In this document: positions 36,439 through 48,653 of the stretch, in pieces
How positions within the stretch are numbered: position 1 is the stretch's first letter
Layout: each line of letters opens with the position of its first letter
NCBI GenBank assembly: GCA_034509735.1
Contig: JACGWO010000002.1
Span: 48,791,115 to 48,855,114, forward strand
Direction of reading: 5' to 3'
DNA length: 64,000 nucleotides
Source: Sesamum alatum
Lineage: Eukaryota > Streptophyta > Magnoliopsida > Lamiales > Pedaliaceae
Notes under the pieces: model-generated
Told to the model about the DNA's origin: nothing
Databases searched by the model: none
Seen by the model: the letters and a program-made list of their open reading frames with translations, nothing else
Position numbers and translations under genes: made by a program

Positions 36439-36469
<31 letters not shown>

Positions 36470-36472
36470 GGG
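36435..36472. repeat. T14-G24 homopolymer tract
   Basis: Fourteen T are followed by 24 uninterrupted G. This is real or an assembly artefact of a hard-to-sequence homopolymer; a G tract this long could fold as a quadruplex. Confidence 0.85.
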
Positions 36473-37240
36473 CGAAGGGGAATGAGAATGTCCATTTCTT
36501 GAATTCGGTGTAGTATCCTGGGGCTGGCTCTTCGTATGAGACATCTTCGTAGTTTTTACCTTCCCTATATCATATACTTGGGTGTTAATTTTTCAGGCCC
36601 AATGAAGTTATCCAACCTCAATCAACCCCAAAGGAGCAAAATACTTGTTGGAAATGAGCTTTACTTTTTTCTAATTATTAAATTATTAACACTTTATTTC
36701 AATTTATTGTGCCTATTTAACTGGATATTAATTTGAGGTTTATGGCCTATTATCATAATGATTAAATTGTAATCTTATGAGGTTAATAAGTATTTGATCG
36801 TTATATTTCATATATTATGTAATCCATTTATCATTGATTTTATTATGATGATTCTGAGTTTTTAATAGGTCATTTAATTTTTACAACGGTTAAATTTTTT
36901 ACGACTATTTAAAAAATTTTGTGAGTTTGAGAATAACATTTCATATTCCCATAAATATTTGAGTGACAATATGAATAAAGATTGGTTCCTAATCTCCTCA
37001 TGGTAGTACAAACGAGATGAGACACTGATGTAAGTTAATAGAGTTAACACGTAGGGAGGCAATCATGATTTTAGGATAACAGCTTATGTCATGACTTTTT
37101 ATCAATGCAACTTTTTAATTTCTCAAGTTTTATTTAGTTTATTCATTACTATATCTATTATGATAAATTATTATATTAATATTTATATGTGAAAGTATTT
37201 TGATATACTTATAAAGAGAAATCACATAATACCCACAATA
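36473..37240. other. AT-rich spacer
   Basis: No gene or bounded element was recognised; the short frames here are incidental. Confidence 0.5.
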
Positions 37241-37720
37241 ATACCACCTATAGTCTTGCTGAAACTTATGGGCGAGCCTAAGCCACCTGTAGTCCGTTGG
37301 TGGCTCAATTTACTCAGCTAACACGTCAAGATCACTTCCCACATCAAATGATATATCAAACTAAAGGCACCTCAACAGGGGATAAGTGCATCAACTAGAA
37401 ATTTGAAATCAGCTAAGTTAGCCCACAACAAATAACAAACTTCCTCCTGAATAGGTAAGTTTTCTATTGATATGGCAGTTGCAAACCCTATTCACGTGGA
37501 ACATTGAGGACGTGGCATATAGCTGGATCTGTACAATCCCACGAAATTAGACTTTCTCTAGAACTTAAAGGATATGAAGATTATGTCCAATCAACTCCTA
37601 AATTATCTCATCTGACTCCTATAAATATGAGTCTAGATAGGTCAAAAAGCCAATTTTTACCTCAACAACTTGAACTTTGAATCACACTTAATCGGTCCAC
37701 TTCGCTCTCTAACTTAACCT
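37240..37720. mobile_element. Decayed LTR fragment (possible Gypsy type)
   Basis: The stretch is GC-richer than its flanks and reads like an LTR promoter region: CACGTGGAACATTGAGGACG, GTGGCATATAGCTGGATCTG, then TGACTCCTATAAATATGAGT as a TATA box, then CTTGAACTTTGAATCACACT. I see no partner LTR, primer site or coding remnant, so it would be a solo or truncated LTR. The assignment is from pattern memory only. Confidence 0.4.
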
Positions 37721-38971
37721 CATTTCTATAACACTTCACAAGTCCTTTATTCATTTTTTCACTTAGCTCACCGATTATTGTATATTCTCCATATATTTTT
37801 GCTTTAATGTTTGAAAAAATAAATAAAATCATTACTAACTTAAGTATGATATTATCAACCCCTATTTGCATATTAATCCTTCAAATATTTTAAGATTCTC
37901 AATCAATCCTTCGATATTTTATGGTGATATTGAACTCCACTGAGCATCGGTATGGTATTTTTTTTCCTTTTTCTTTTCTAAAGGATAAAAGGCCAAGAAA
38001 GGGTGAACTTTAATTGAGGACTAGATTTTGGTCGCTTTTGTGAAATACCACCTCATTCCAATATAGGCTCAATGTGGAGTTTTAGAAATTAATTGAAAAA
38101 AGTGAAAGTTGGGTATCTCTTCTTTCTCTTCATTTCCAAGTATTCAGATTGATTAAAATTTTAGATCTATTTTTTTTGTATTTTAATATTCTTGTTCTCT
38201 AAATAGTGTTTAAAAGTTAGTAGTATCATATCATTACTTTAAACATTATAATATGTTTTAAGATGAAAGGTTAATTTTAAAAAGTAAATCTTATTTTGCA
38301 ACGTCTTGAATAAAATATATAATAGATAAATTTGTGATATATATATGTGTGTGTACACACTAAAATAGAAATATCAACTATTCGATATGTGCATATTTGG
38401 ATTATCATTTTGTATCTTATTTTGTCGCATAAGAGATAACACTTTTCTTTAATTTTATTTTATATAAGTTTATGATCATTTATCCTTATATGAAACATTC
38501 ATCCGATTTTTGGATAATTTATTTTTTATTTTTGGGTTAATTACACTTAGACCCCCATAAAAATGTGAAATTATACGTTCTTCTAAAAAAGTTTTAAAGT
38601 TACACTTATACTCCTTCCAAAAATTCACCGTTTACACTGACCCCCTTTCGGTAGGATTTTAATGAAAAATGCTGACGTCGGCAAAAAAAATTACATAAAT
38701 TTTCAATTTTACCCTTTATTTAACATCCTGATGTAATAAGTTTGTACTTATAATACAAAAAACGTAATAATTTTAACCCATTCTTTATATATAGATTACA
38801 TTTATCCCCTTATAAGTACAAAAATATACATAAGAATGTTAAATTGAAAATTAGTTACTTCTCATTATTGGTTTTTTTTTTTCATTATTGGTTGAAAATT
38901 AGTAGCTCCTCACTATTGGTTTAAATTAGGTGAGGATAGTACACTTTAACTTCACCAAGCAAGTTTAAATT
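37721..38971. other. Spacer with a dispersed-repeat fragment
   Basis: About 38534-38720 matches the fragment at 31640-31810. TCATTATTGGTT-type sequence recurs near 38865-38925. No gene was seen. Confidence 0.45.
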
Positions 38972-39260
38972 TTTCTAAAAGGGATAATTAAATTTACATT
39001 TATGATTTATTTATACAAATTATTTATATTTTTTGTGTAATTACAGAAGGCATTCATTGATAGAAAAAAAAAATAGGGGTAATTTTCTAATGATGTTGAC
39101 ACTTCTGAGGAGTGTATGTGAAATTTCTCAAAAAGTATGAATAGTTTAATAAATGATGTTGACATTTCTAATTGGTATGTATAATTTTTCAACAGACAGA
39201 AATACTTTGTCTAAATAAACCATATGTTACGAGTGTAGATGTAATTATCCCTTTCTAAAT
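38972..39260. mobile_element. Mutator-like MITE, 271 bp
   Basis: The element is 38981-39251. The left end GGGATAATTAAATTTACATT faces a right end with reverse complement GGGATAATTACATCTACACT. The flanks are TTTCTAAAA (38972-38980) and TTTCTAAAT (39252-39260), 8 of 9. Decayed relatives lie near 7190, 7400, 14752 and 44285. Confidence 0.8.
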
Positions 39261-39575
39261 ACTTTTCTATATTTATATCTCGTGTATTTAGAAGTGTAAC
39301 TTCAAATTGATAAAAAAATAATTATATAATATATATATATATGTGTAAATAATAACTCTTGGATGGTATATTCAAGGGGATAAATTTATCCAAATTTTTT
39401 ATGTCCAATATTTAATATAAAATTGTAGGCTCTGAATTTTAAGGGATTATTAAATTTTTTAAAAAATTAAGTTTTTGCATTTGGAGGGATTAATTATTAT
39501 ATATAAATGCATTTGAGAAGGAGACTCATTTCTTCTTACCACGGATTTGTTGGCCAAAACACTCAGACAACGACC
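39261..39575 (+). other. S40 gene promoter and leader
   Basis: AT-rich DNA ends in TATATAAA at 39500-39507. A start site about 30 bp downstream would give a leader of roughly 45 nt before ATG 39576. Confidence 0.45.
39500..39507 (+). promoter_or_regulatory. TATA box of the S40 gene
   Basis: TATATAAA overlaps the upstream ATG at 39507, so that ATG should not be in the mRNA. This is what decides the start chosen for the S40 gene. Confidence 0.6.
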
Positions 39576-40130
39576 ATGGGCAACGACAACCCCTCCAGTC
39601 TCCGCTTCCTCAGACAACCCGCCTCCGATTCCTCGCCGTTCGAGCTCCACGAAGGCGACGTTGTTTGGTCCTTCTTCCCCTCCAGTAATCCCCCCTCCGC
39701 CTCCTCGTCGTCGCCGTCGCCGTCGCCCCACCGCCGCCGTCACCGCCATCGATTCAATCCTATTGCGTCCGGACTTTCTGCCGCCCTCGAAGACCACCAT
39801 CTCCCCCCAATGCGTCGAGCCTCGAAGATGATGCCTGTGAATGCGCGGCCTGCAAATGCTTCGCCAAAATTCCGCCAGTCGGCGCCGGTGAATGTTCCTG
39901 TGTGGCCGGAGAGACACCGAGAGAGTTACAGCAAGAGCAATCTGTGGAGGTTCGATGAGGTGGTGGAGGATGAAGATGAGGAGAAAGGGGAGATGATTCC
40001 ACCTCACGTGATCGTGGCCAGATCGCACGTGACTTCCTCAGTTTTTGAAGGCGCTGGGAGAACGCTGAAAGGGAGGGATTTATGCAAAGTCCGCAACGCT
40101 GTATTCCAAAAAACAGGTCTCATTGATTGA
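39576..40130 (+). CDS. S40 family senescence regulator (DUF584)
   Basis: The product has 184 residues and no intron. It starts MGNDNPSSLRFLRQPASDSS. The S40 landmarks are present in order: PFELHEGDVVWSF near the N-terminus, a Ser/Pro/His/Arg low-complexity region, QSAPVNVPVWP in the middle, an acidic VVEDEDEEKGE stretch, and the conserved C-terminal block IPPHVIVARSH..SVFEGAGR then TLKGRDLCKVRNAVFQKTGL. S40 proteins are small, often nuclear, plant proteins linked to leaf senescence and stress; their biochemical role is not established. An in-frame ATG at 39507 would add 23 residues but overlaps the TATA box. The gene is convergent with the YSL gene, 530 bp apart. Confidence 0.92.
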   Translation: MGNDNPSSLRFLRQPASDSSPFELHEGDVVWSFFPSSNPPSASSSSPSPSPHRRRHRHRFNPIASGLSAALEDHHLPPMRRASKMMPVNARPANASPKFRQSAPVNVPVWPERHRESYSKSNLWRFDEVVEDEDEEKGEMIPPHVIVARSHVTSSVFEGAGRTLKGRDLCKVRNAVFQKTGLID

Positions 40131-40662
40131 TTGATGAACAGAAATTTTTTGAAAAAGAGGATAGGAAAAAAAAAAGAAATAAAGATATTGAATTTCTTTC
40201 TGTTGTAATTTTGAGTGTTTTTTTCTTTGGCGAACACCTAATATTATTAGGTGATCGCCAATTCCGGATATCTGCAGATACTGAAATTCAATTCTAATGG
40301 CTTCCTATAAAAATATTTTTGGTAATTTCAAATGTCTGATTTTACTACTCTGTTGATTTCTCAGTATGTTACTATTTCATTTTCCTTATTTTTCTGTGTA
40401 AATTGGGTGTTTATTCTGTTGGAAAGAAACATTCATATGTATGAATATTTATATATATCAGTTTACTCAAAAGAATTTGTTTTACCGATTTTTGCATATA
40501 TTTCGTGTTCATCACTCCCAAGCTTCAGAGCTACAATTCAGCATTCTTCTTCCTGAAAATGTAAGTATATCCTTCCCAATTTCTATACATGCCAAAACTG
40601 TATTAACTCATATATAAGTTACATCTTTGCTACTACAGACTAATTTTTGTGGTATGCTTTTC
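40131..40662. other. Convergent spacer between the S40 and YSL genes
   Basis: It should hold both 3' UTRs. TAATATTATTAGGTGATCGCC at about 40240-40260 forms a short palindrome with GGCGAACACCTAATATTATT just before it, a possible hairpin. No gene was seen. Confidence 0.5.
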
Positions 40663-42565
40663 TCACGTACTCGCTGTAGGCAAGAAGCTCATGCAGATTG
40701 GCGGATTGATCTTGGCCAAAGCAAGAATGGAAGAAGGCAGAATCCACAGCCCATCACCACAGATCAAACCCGAAGCAACCGCAGGGATCATCAGACCAGC
40801 CTTTCTGCTATCAAATTTATGCCAAATATATACAGCCAAACTCCCCACACACATATCGATCGCAAAGTAAGCTCCCACAAGAAACGGCACGGCCATAGCC
40901 ATGGGGAGGGGAACCCATTTGCCGTATTTCTCTGGGGCGACGTCTCTCAAGAGATTGGCCAATACGGCAAATGCAAAAAACCCGTAGCAGAGCTGCAAGC
41001 AATGGTGGGGCAGAGCGGAGAAGCCTTCGACTCCAAGAATTGCCATGTTTCTGTAGATGAGTGCATATGGGGCTTTGTAGTCCCCGTCGGGGTTCCCCAC
41101 GTCAAACGCCTTGTAAAAGAGGAAGAATGAGAGAGGTGCCACTATGCAGCCGATGGCTGTCCCGATTGCCTGGCTGATGAGCATTGATCTAGGCGATGTT
41201 AGGGTGAGGTGGCCGGTTTTGAAATCGTGCATCAAGTCGGAGGATATGGAGACAATGGACTTTATGATACCACACCCGATGAGTCCGGCAACGACCCCAT
41301 TATCTTTGCCAGCCAAAGCAGCAAGCACAAAGAGAGCAACTTTGCCGTAGTTGTATGCCATGTTCATGTCGGTCAGGCCGGCACCATACGCATTACAGAA
41401 GCTTAGAGATGGAGCAAGAATGTAGGCAACAAGCACATAGTACCATTTGAGCTGAGGAAACATGATAGGAATGACGATTATGGAAATAATTGAGAAAAAC
41501 ATGTAACCGGTGCATGCTAGCCACATTGGAATGCTCTCTCTTATAAACACTTCATTCCGTTGATGATCGTCTAAGGTTTGAGTCTTGTTATCTGAAATGC
41601 AGGTAATTTTTATGTCAGCAACAAAATTATACCGCACAACTTGAAGGAATTTGCCTATTTAGCAGCTAAAGATGATTTACTTCAGAAAGGGGCTTATATG
41701 TATACAACAAAGTTGCCTATTTACCTGCTTTGAGATTCTTCTTGTTGAATGTAGAATACATGCTTCTGACGGTAAAAAACAGAGTCTTGAGAAAATTGTA
41801 CAGACCGTCGCCTAGAATAAGAGCGATAGAAATGAAAACCTGCAGACGAAATCGAACCCTTTACTTCAATTTGGAATCAAAGCGAATGATTAACCATAAC
41901 AGAGTTGTCTTTGAGTATGTGAATAATTTTTGTCTCAATAGACCTTATAACCATTTAGACTCTTCATGCTGCTTTCCTTGATATCCTTAGCGAACCAATC
42001 TCCCTTCTTCTCACTTATCAGCGGCCACATAACGCCCCAAGAAAGCACGGCTCCAGCAAGCAAAGACAAGTTCACAAGGTGGGAGCAGATCATTCCTGCT
42101 CCTACATAAGTCATGCTGAAATCAAAGTAAAATCTGCAGAATTCAATATTTTTGCATTAGTTGTGATTGGAACATCGACGTATTGAGAAACAAAAAACAT
42201 TTATGAAAACGCACGTTTGTTTCCAGGCTCTCAACCCGAACGTTGGGAAATTGATGAATCCACATTGTGCTCCACCGGAGTAGAACCATTGGAAGAAACT
42301 CCACACGAAACTGAATGAGAAGAACTTCATGAATCCATGGACCTGTTTCCTGAAACATGAAGAGTAGGAAGAAACTAAGTCACTCCATCAAGAAAAACCG
42401 AATGATTCATCATCTGAAGAACGAAAACTGCCTACTTCGCCATCTTGTCTCCTTTAGTAGTGTGAAATCCATTGATCAGAACAGCAGTTGCAGTTCCACT
42501 TGGATAAGATAATTTGTAATCTATAATCATAATCTGCCCAGAAAATGTATGCATCAGAAAGAAGA

Positions 42566-42608
<43 letters not shown>

Positions 42609-43259
42609 CCTTTCTGAGAGGAACCAAAGCTAACAATCCAACAAAGCTAACAACAAAAAGAAAGCCAATCATCCAATCAAGCCCAGGTTCTTTATAACTC
42701 CCAGATGAATTCCCCTCTGTGTCAACTCCTGCTTGCTCATATGTACTCTTGTTCAATCCCAACAAATAAGACCCAAATCCACCTGATAATCCCATATTCA
42801 ATCAAGAAAAAAAAAAAAAAATATTGAAATCAACAACAAATTCCCAAAAAGAAATCAAAAGAGCCCATCAAAACTATTTTCAAGAATGCAGATTCTCTGA
42901 CCTCCCACAGCTATGCTGTAGCAAGCAACAGCACAAGTCTGAATAATTGTATTCTCCTGTCTGGTAAAAGGACTAGTCACAATATTAGCCTTTTGGAGAA
43001 GCTTTGTCCATGTTCTGATGAACACGAAAGCAAGAAGAGCAGCTGAGACATTGAGGTTTGGGACAAGGCCTGTTGTGAGATTGAGCTTCATTACTATGAT
43101 ACTGTATATGATTCCAATCAGTAAACTTGCTACTATTCCCCTAATTGTTATCTGTTCTTTCCATGGAGGAATTCTCTTCAGATCTTCTTGCTGATCTCTC
43201 ATTTCTTCCAAATCTCCCCTCTCAATTTCCATTGTTTCTTCTCTGTCACTGGTGCCCAT
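40663..43259 (-). CDS. YSL: YSL metal-nicotianamine transporter (oligopeptide transporter family)
   Basis: Seven exons on the minus strand: 43259-42902, 42782-42610, 42533-42436, 42349-42215, 42133-41944, 41839-41725 and 41591-40663. They join in frame to 665 residues, the usual YSL length. Family blocks include [20 protein letters not shown] near the N-terminus, [91 protein letters not shown], and the tail [20 protein letters not shown]. The protein has about a dozen membrane segments. YSL proteins import Fe(II), Cu, Zn or Mn complexed with nicotianamine, often around vascular tissue. It looks like the YSL1/2/3 group, but I cannot name the member. A leader intron is likely (acceptor at 43262, candidate donor GG|GTAAGC at 43684). 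Confidence 0.96.
42564..42608. repeat. (CA)n(TA)n microsatellite filling a YSL intron
   Basis: About 14 CA and 8 TA units occupy most of the 76 bp second intron (42534-42609). On the minus strand the TA run starts at the splice donor itself (AAG|GTATATATAT). Confidence 0.92.
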
Positions 43260-43482
43260 TTCTGCAAATCAGAACACAACCCCTGATCAGGTCAAACTGT
43301 AATCACATCAGAATTTTCACTATCAATCATGAAACAGAAAAAAACAAAAGGAAAAGAACTTTTCACGTTGATGAATGGATAACATAATATATACAGCATG
43401 ATTCATTTCTAGAAAATAGAATTTTCTTGATCCCTTTTACCTATCCAGATTATTTCTTCCCTTAAATTGGATGAAACCCACA

Positions 43483-43486
<4 letters not shown>

Positions 43487-43518
<32 letters not shown>
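43487..43518. repeat. (CT)n microsatellite in the YSL leader region
   Basis: About 16 CT units (GA on the coding strand) lie roughly 230 bp upstream of the YSL ATG, inside the inferred leader intron. Confidence 0.85.
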
Positions 43519-43519
<1 letters not shown>

Positions 43520-43699
43520 AGTTCCTTAAAGGCTACAACTGGCCAATCCAAATTCACCACACCCCAAGTGGATTTTCTCAAACCCCACCTCCATAAATCA
43601 CAATTCAAGAACTGCACTGAGCACGAACAAGCTGAGGAATGCACCAAGATATAAAGCAGAGGATACTATTCACAAATTGCTTACCCACCCCACGTTGAG

Positions 43700-45212
43700 A
43701 AAATCTTGAAAAGACTGTCAGGAATGTACTACTCAGTAGTACAAAAACGCAAACATCACTGTCTCTCTTGTACTGCAAAAAGAAAATCAAGAAAATCCCC
43801 AGTTCTCTTGACAGATGGTGGGCTGGAAATTAATACGCCTTTCTCCCCTCTCGTTGAGCCCTCAAAAAACCCCACTTTTCTTTCGCTTTTAGGCACTAAG
43901 AATGAATCACATTTTGCTGTTGAAAACTGAGACTGTGGGTTCAAGTAAGAATTACTCGCTTTTTTGCAGTACAAGGTTTGTGGATCAAAGGAGAGTTAGC
44001 TTTGAAATAAAGGGTGTGTAGTGTGTGTACTTTCTCAATGCGTGTGTGTGTGTGTTTTCTTCTGTGGCGTGTGGTTGAAACGTGGGGTATAGAATTTTGG
44101 GACATCTTTTGAATGATTGACTGAGAGAGATATGAATATGGAATTTATTACTGGGATTGGGCGGTCAGAATAGGAAAAAGGAGACCACTGACAAAAGAAT
44201 TGGAATTTTCTTTCCCCTGCAGACAAAATAAGGGAAAGAGATAATTGCTAAGTCTTCTCCATAGATTCAAGATAATTACAAGTAAAGTTTTTGTGGGTTG
44301 AAAATTGATTTAATATTTCTAATATTTATTTTGTCTGATAAATAAATTTTTTTAATTAAAATTAATAGAATTTGTTAATAATGAAAAAAAATAATTCAGT
44401 GAACTTCACTAACAAAGAACGAAAATAAATTCTATGAATCTTAAATGTAATTTTTTAAACAATGTAAAATTTACATGTAATTAAACTAAAATTCAGCAAA
44501 TGATTGTGTAATTATTCTTAAAGAAAAAGGCAACGCACAAACCGTCAAATTCAGTCCGTAAAAAGGAATTTTCCTTTTTACATAGAAAAGTGCCCTTTTT
44601 CGTTTTTGTTTTCCTTAAAATTTTCACTTTTTAATTTTCAGTATTTCCGAGTGGAGGTTTCTTTTATATTGAAATTATGTGAAAAAATAAGAATATGTTT
44701 GGACTAGTATGTTTTGTAATAATTTTTTTATGAAAAGACATGATAAAATAAAAAGGTGTCTGAATTAGAATGTTTTGTCTTAATTTTGCACAAAATCTCG
44801 TGATAGAATGAAAATGTGTTTTTATTAAGATATTTTGTGATAACGTTCTGTATGAAAAGACTTGATACTATGAAAAATTCTTTTATATAAAAAACCGTGA
44901 TAGAAGAAATAAAATAATAAACAAATAACATAAATGAAGGTCCCGTGAGAATTGTGTGATTGCTTTCTGTTTACTTCACGCCTTGTAAATGTGTCGTTTT
45001 CTAGGCTCAATGCCTGCGTTTCATTCGGTTATTCTTCTTTATATTTTTGATATATTTAAATTCCAACTTGTGGAATGGCTTTTAGCTATTCCGTCATCTC
45101 ATTTCATATTATATTTAGATGTATTAATATAGTCACCTTAATCAAATACATTTTCTTACATTAATGAAGACTCATAACGAGGAAGCGTCAGTACAAAACC
45201 ACCAAATGTTTA
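43700..45212. other. YSL upstream region and AT-rich spacer
   Basis: The first few hundred bases are the probable YSL leader exon and promoter, including a (TG)n run near 44039-44054. About 44285-44525 is a decayed relative of the 38981-39251 MITE. Near 44700-44890, units like AAAGA(C/T)NTGATA..ATGAAAA recur three to four times at ~60-70 bp spacing. No gene was seen. Confidence 0.45.
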
Positions 45213-45500
45213 GTATAAATTACAATGAACTCTTTTAATGTTTGACATAATTACAAATAATTTATGATTGTTTAAAAAATTATCAATACACTTATGATTT
45301 TCACTATCGTCTAACAATTGTCTCAATCCGTTAGTTCTCATTAGCCTGTGACGGATGCTAAAAGCAGTTTCAAACGATGGTCCGGGTTCTATTGAATCTC
45401 CGTATTTCTTATAACTCTTTATGAATTTTTTAAAAAATTTATCCATTTTTATGGTAAAATGACCAAAATATTTATTTGACGTAATTGGCATCAAATATAA
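45213..45500. mobile_element. Truncated family A MITE
   Basis: The left half only: ATAAATTACAATGAACTCTT, TGACATAATTACAAATAATT, then TTAAAAAATTATCAATACAC, and a decayed middle with AAAATGACCAAAATATTTAT. There is no matching right end. Confidence 0.55.
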
Positions 45501-45949
45501 TGGATTTGACCTCTCATGATAAAAATAATCAGAGAGGGGAATATATCCATGTGATTATGATCCAACGCATGAAATCAAATTCAAGTTGCCAAATTGCTAT
45601 ACCTATGAGCCTGGTTATGGGAAGACGCATGTAGCAGCAAGATAGCTATTATCACTTATTTAAATATCATGAGTTTGAATTTTATTGAAAATGCAAACTC
45701 GTCATATTATAATTATCTTATAATATTTGATTCAATGGGTTCATACTTAATTTCTAGTATGTTAGGGGACAATATTAAGTTAGGCAATAAATTATGAACT
45801 TTCTCGAAAAATACGTTTTATGATGGTTAAGTTCTTTCAGTTGTGATGGTGATAAAATTGTGTAAAAGGCCTCACTTTGTGATTTTGCCCCTCAAAGACC
45901 AAGAAATTACTAAACTTGATAAGAACTAGAGTGCTTTTTAATTAGGTGG

Positions 45950-46320
45950 GGTTGGGATTGGTAAATCGGGAATAATGCTCATACCATTAGAGGTTTATTA
46001 AGAGGATGTGTAGTTTCGTATAGTCTCTGACAATTGACCATCTATAAATATCAATTGACTCATTTGACAAGAGAATCATTAATGATTTTCTGAGATCTAG
46101 CTTTTGCGACCTTGGTATAACCCTAAGCGTTTTTCTAACTTAGGTATTAGAGGATTTTAATTAAGAGTCACTTTAGCAAGTCTAGTGACTTGTGTTGCAA
46201 GCCGACCCATAATCCAATTTGAGGACCAGCAGTGGACCTCATCTCCGTTGACCACCCAACATCGACATTGGACCCTATTCAATTCAGATCGCTAAAATAT
46301 CACTAACTTCGACTCGAGTA
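45950..46320 (+). mobile_element. Decayed LTR fragment (R/U5-like)
   Basis: TATAAATATCAATTGACTCA near 46043, then GATTTTCTGAGATCTAGCTT, TAACCCTAAGCGTTTTTCTA, ACTTAGGTATTAGAGGATTT, then GTCTAGTGACTTGTGTTGCA. This order resembles degraded plant Gypsy-type LTRs. No coding domain or partner LTR was seen nearby. Confidence 0.45.
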
Positions 46321-48129
46321 AAGTTGAAATAACCCCAATGAGTTTAATTCTATCTAATATTTTGATAATTTAGAAAATGACTTTTTTAAACAAAAAATGA
46401 AATATATATATAGACAAAAATATTAAGTTAATCTTGCAAAAATAAATGTATAATTATAGGTAATGAGATAGAGGTAGGTCATTGATAGTGATGGGCTCAA
46501 TAATTTCACATTTATGAAAGAAAGAGAGTATCCCACTTGTTGCTTGTCCAAAGACCTTTAGAATATATACCATTTAGAGATATATCATAAATGAATGATG
46601 GAAATTTCTTGAGAATATACTGTTTGAAATAAAATAAAATAAAAAAGCATTAACAATATTCACTAGAAATATTATATATTATCAGCTAATTATATTAGCA
46701 TATTTAGTCAGCACATGCATTAATATTATTCTTCTTGTCTCAAATCTTAACCCAATGATTAATGACCCTAATCATGCATATTCCAATAGTATATATTCTA
46801 CTTATTTCATCTGTTAATTAATAAACCATTGTTGGGTATTATTTATCATTTTCTAAGAAAAAGAACTAAGCAACGCAGCTAAAAGAAAAACCTCTTTTAT
46901 ATATATATATACATAAAGAGAATATATTTAATATGATAATGTAGATACCGAAACGTGATTATATCTTTAAGACGTGTTAATTATTTACCCCAATAATTAA
47001 TTCTGAAAAAAAGAGTTTAAAATTTCTCTTCTCAATCTTGATTATGTTTTTTCTTTCAGTCGTTTTTTTCATCCTATTCTTTTGAGTAAATATAGTTTTC
47101 AAATATTCAACACAAACAGGTGACATAATAGGAGGGTTATTACTATTGGTGTGTGTGACGCGGTCAAATGTGTTTAAAATTGATCCAAAATTTAGATGAT
47201 TAATTATTATTTTTAAGAATATGTATTTTTTCATCAAATAAATAAAAAATATAATATATAGAAAGAACTTGTGAGATGTTATTCAAATACGAGCGAGAGA
47301 CGAAAAAAAAACATGAAGGTTTAGTATAGAGAAAAAAAATCGGGGAGATAATTTTAAAAAATATTAAAAAGAAATCAAATAAAAAAAATTAAGGATACCT
47401 GAAGTATGTTCTTCAAGTATGCTCTACGACCAATCATTGTGGCCTAATATTTAATGTCGAACGTTGTTACACTCATGATGTGAGTTTGAATTCTTACTAA
47501 TGCGATTGGTGGAGTTAAACATACGTTCTGATCTGTTTGTTGATTTTTATGTGATTAGACCTTGATTCCTAGCGATAGTAAATCAGCTATATGAATGTTA
47601 GCCGATATATATGATGCAAATACAATCCTTCCTAATTGGTCTGTACGGTGTTACCCCTGCTTTCTCATTTAAGAAAAAAAATATATAATCTCTCTAGGTA
47701 TTCAAAATTTTCAAATTGGCTATAGATAGAAATGTTGCCTAATTCACAATATCGAAGGGATGTTAGGTACGTGCTATAGTGGTAGGTTAGATACTAGTAC
47801 AACATTGGTAATACACACTTTTCTATCTTTTTTACTACTTCTAATAATTGTTATAATCTTTTTATGCCAACAAAAATATCTTAGGCCTACCTTTAAAAGT
47901 TTAATATTTTTCGAGTTGGCCTGTTGCATCAAGGTGTACGGTTAGTCATATACGTTGACATCAAAATATCTTAAAATAAATTATTAATTAAAGACGAAAT
48001 AAATTGACTAATAAGTAGGTTCCAAAATAAAAATCATGAATAATTTGAGCTTTTTATATTTTAAAGATAATAAGTTCACAAGTCATACTAAATTTGGGTC
48101 TTATACATGTTTATGATCAATTCGGAATA
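46321..48129. other. AT-rich spacer
   Basis: No gene was recognised. About 47440-47510 contains GAGTTTGAATTCTTAC, weakly like a pol III B box, too little to call a SINE. Confidence 0.45.
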
Positions 48130-48391
48130 CATATGACTTTATTTATTTTATTTTGGATTAGTTAAATTGGACAAAAAATGTATTCAAATACGGCTAGTCA
48201 ATATATCGATCCATGTCAAAGCCTATAACATTCAAATCCAATAGAAGTGAACTCAAGTTTACATATGAGTTTATTTGTTTTATTTCGAATTAGCTAAATT
48301 GGGCAAAAAATATATTCAAATACAACCCGTCAATAAATCGATCCATATCAAAGCCTATAGCGTTCAAATCCAATAGAAGTGAACTCAAGTT
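48130..48391. repeat. ~131 bp tandem duplication
   Basis: Copy 1 is 48130-48261 and copy 2 is 48262-48391. Both begin CATATGA(C/G)TTTATTT and share CAATA(T/A)ATCGATCCAT and TCAAATCCAATAGAAGTGAA, ending CTCAAGTT. They differ by about a dozen substitutions and a 2 bp length change. Confidence 0.92.
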
Positions 48392-48653
48392 ATCCAAGTC
48401 ATACTCACTCATATAAAAAGGGACTTTCACCTCACAAGCTCTTGGATTGACATTCGGAAAGAAGAATCAGGGAATATCGTCACTATATAATTCGAATCCG
48501 CTTTTCATTTAAATTAATAAAAATATCATATGTCCATATTATTTATTGTCTTGAACTTGTTTTTGTATATAATAAAATTTGTGTGACCAATGTCATTCAT
48601 ATATATGTGCTAGCCATCAGTGCACACTCGACATGTGTGGAAAAAACGATAAC

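Noticed and set aside
38534..39251. A single larger element using the GGGTTAATTACACTTAGA start at 38534
   Set aside because: Flanks do not match as a target duplication; the shorter 38981-39251 boundaries give an 8/9 match.
39459..40028. 189-codon minus-strand frame over S40
   Set aside because: Antisense shadow of a GC-rich coding region, with a Gly/Arg-rich low-complexity product.
40627..41130. Plus-strand frames over the last YSL exon
   Set aside because: Antisense shadows of conserved YSL sequence.
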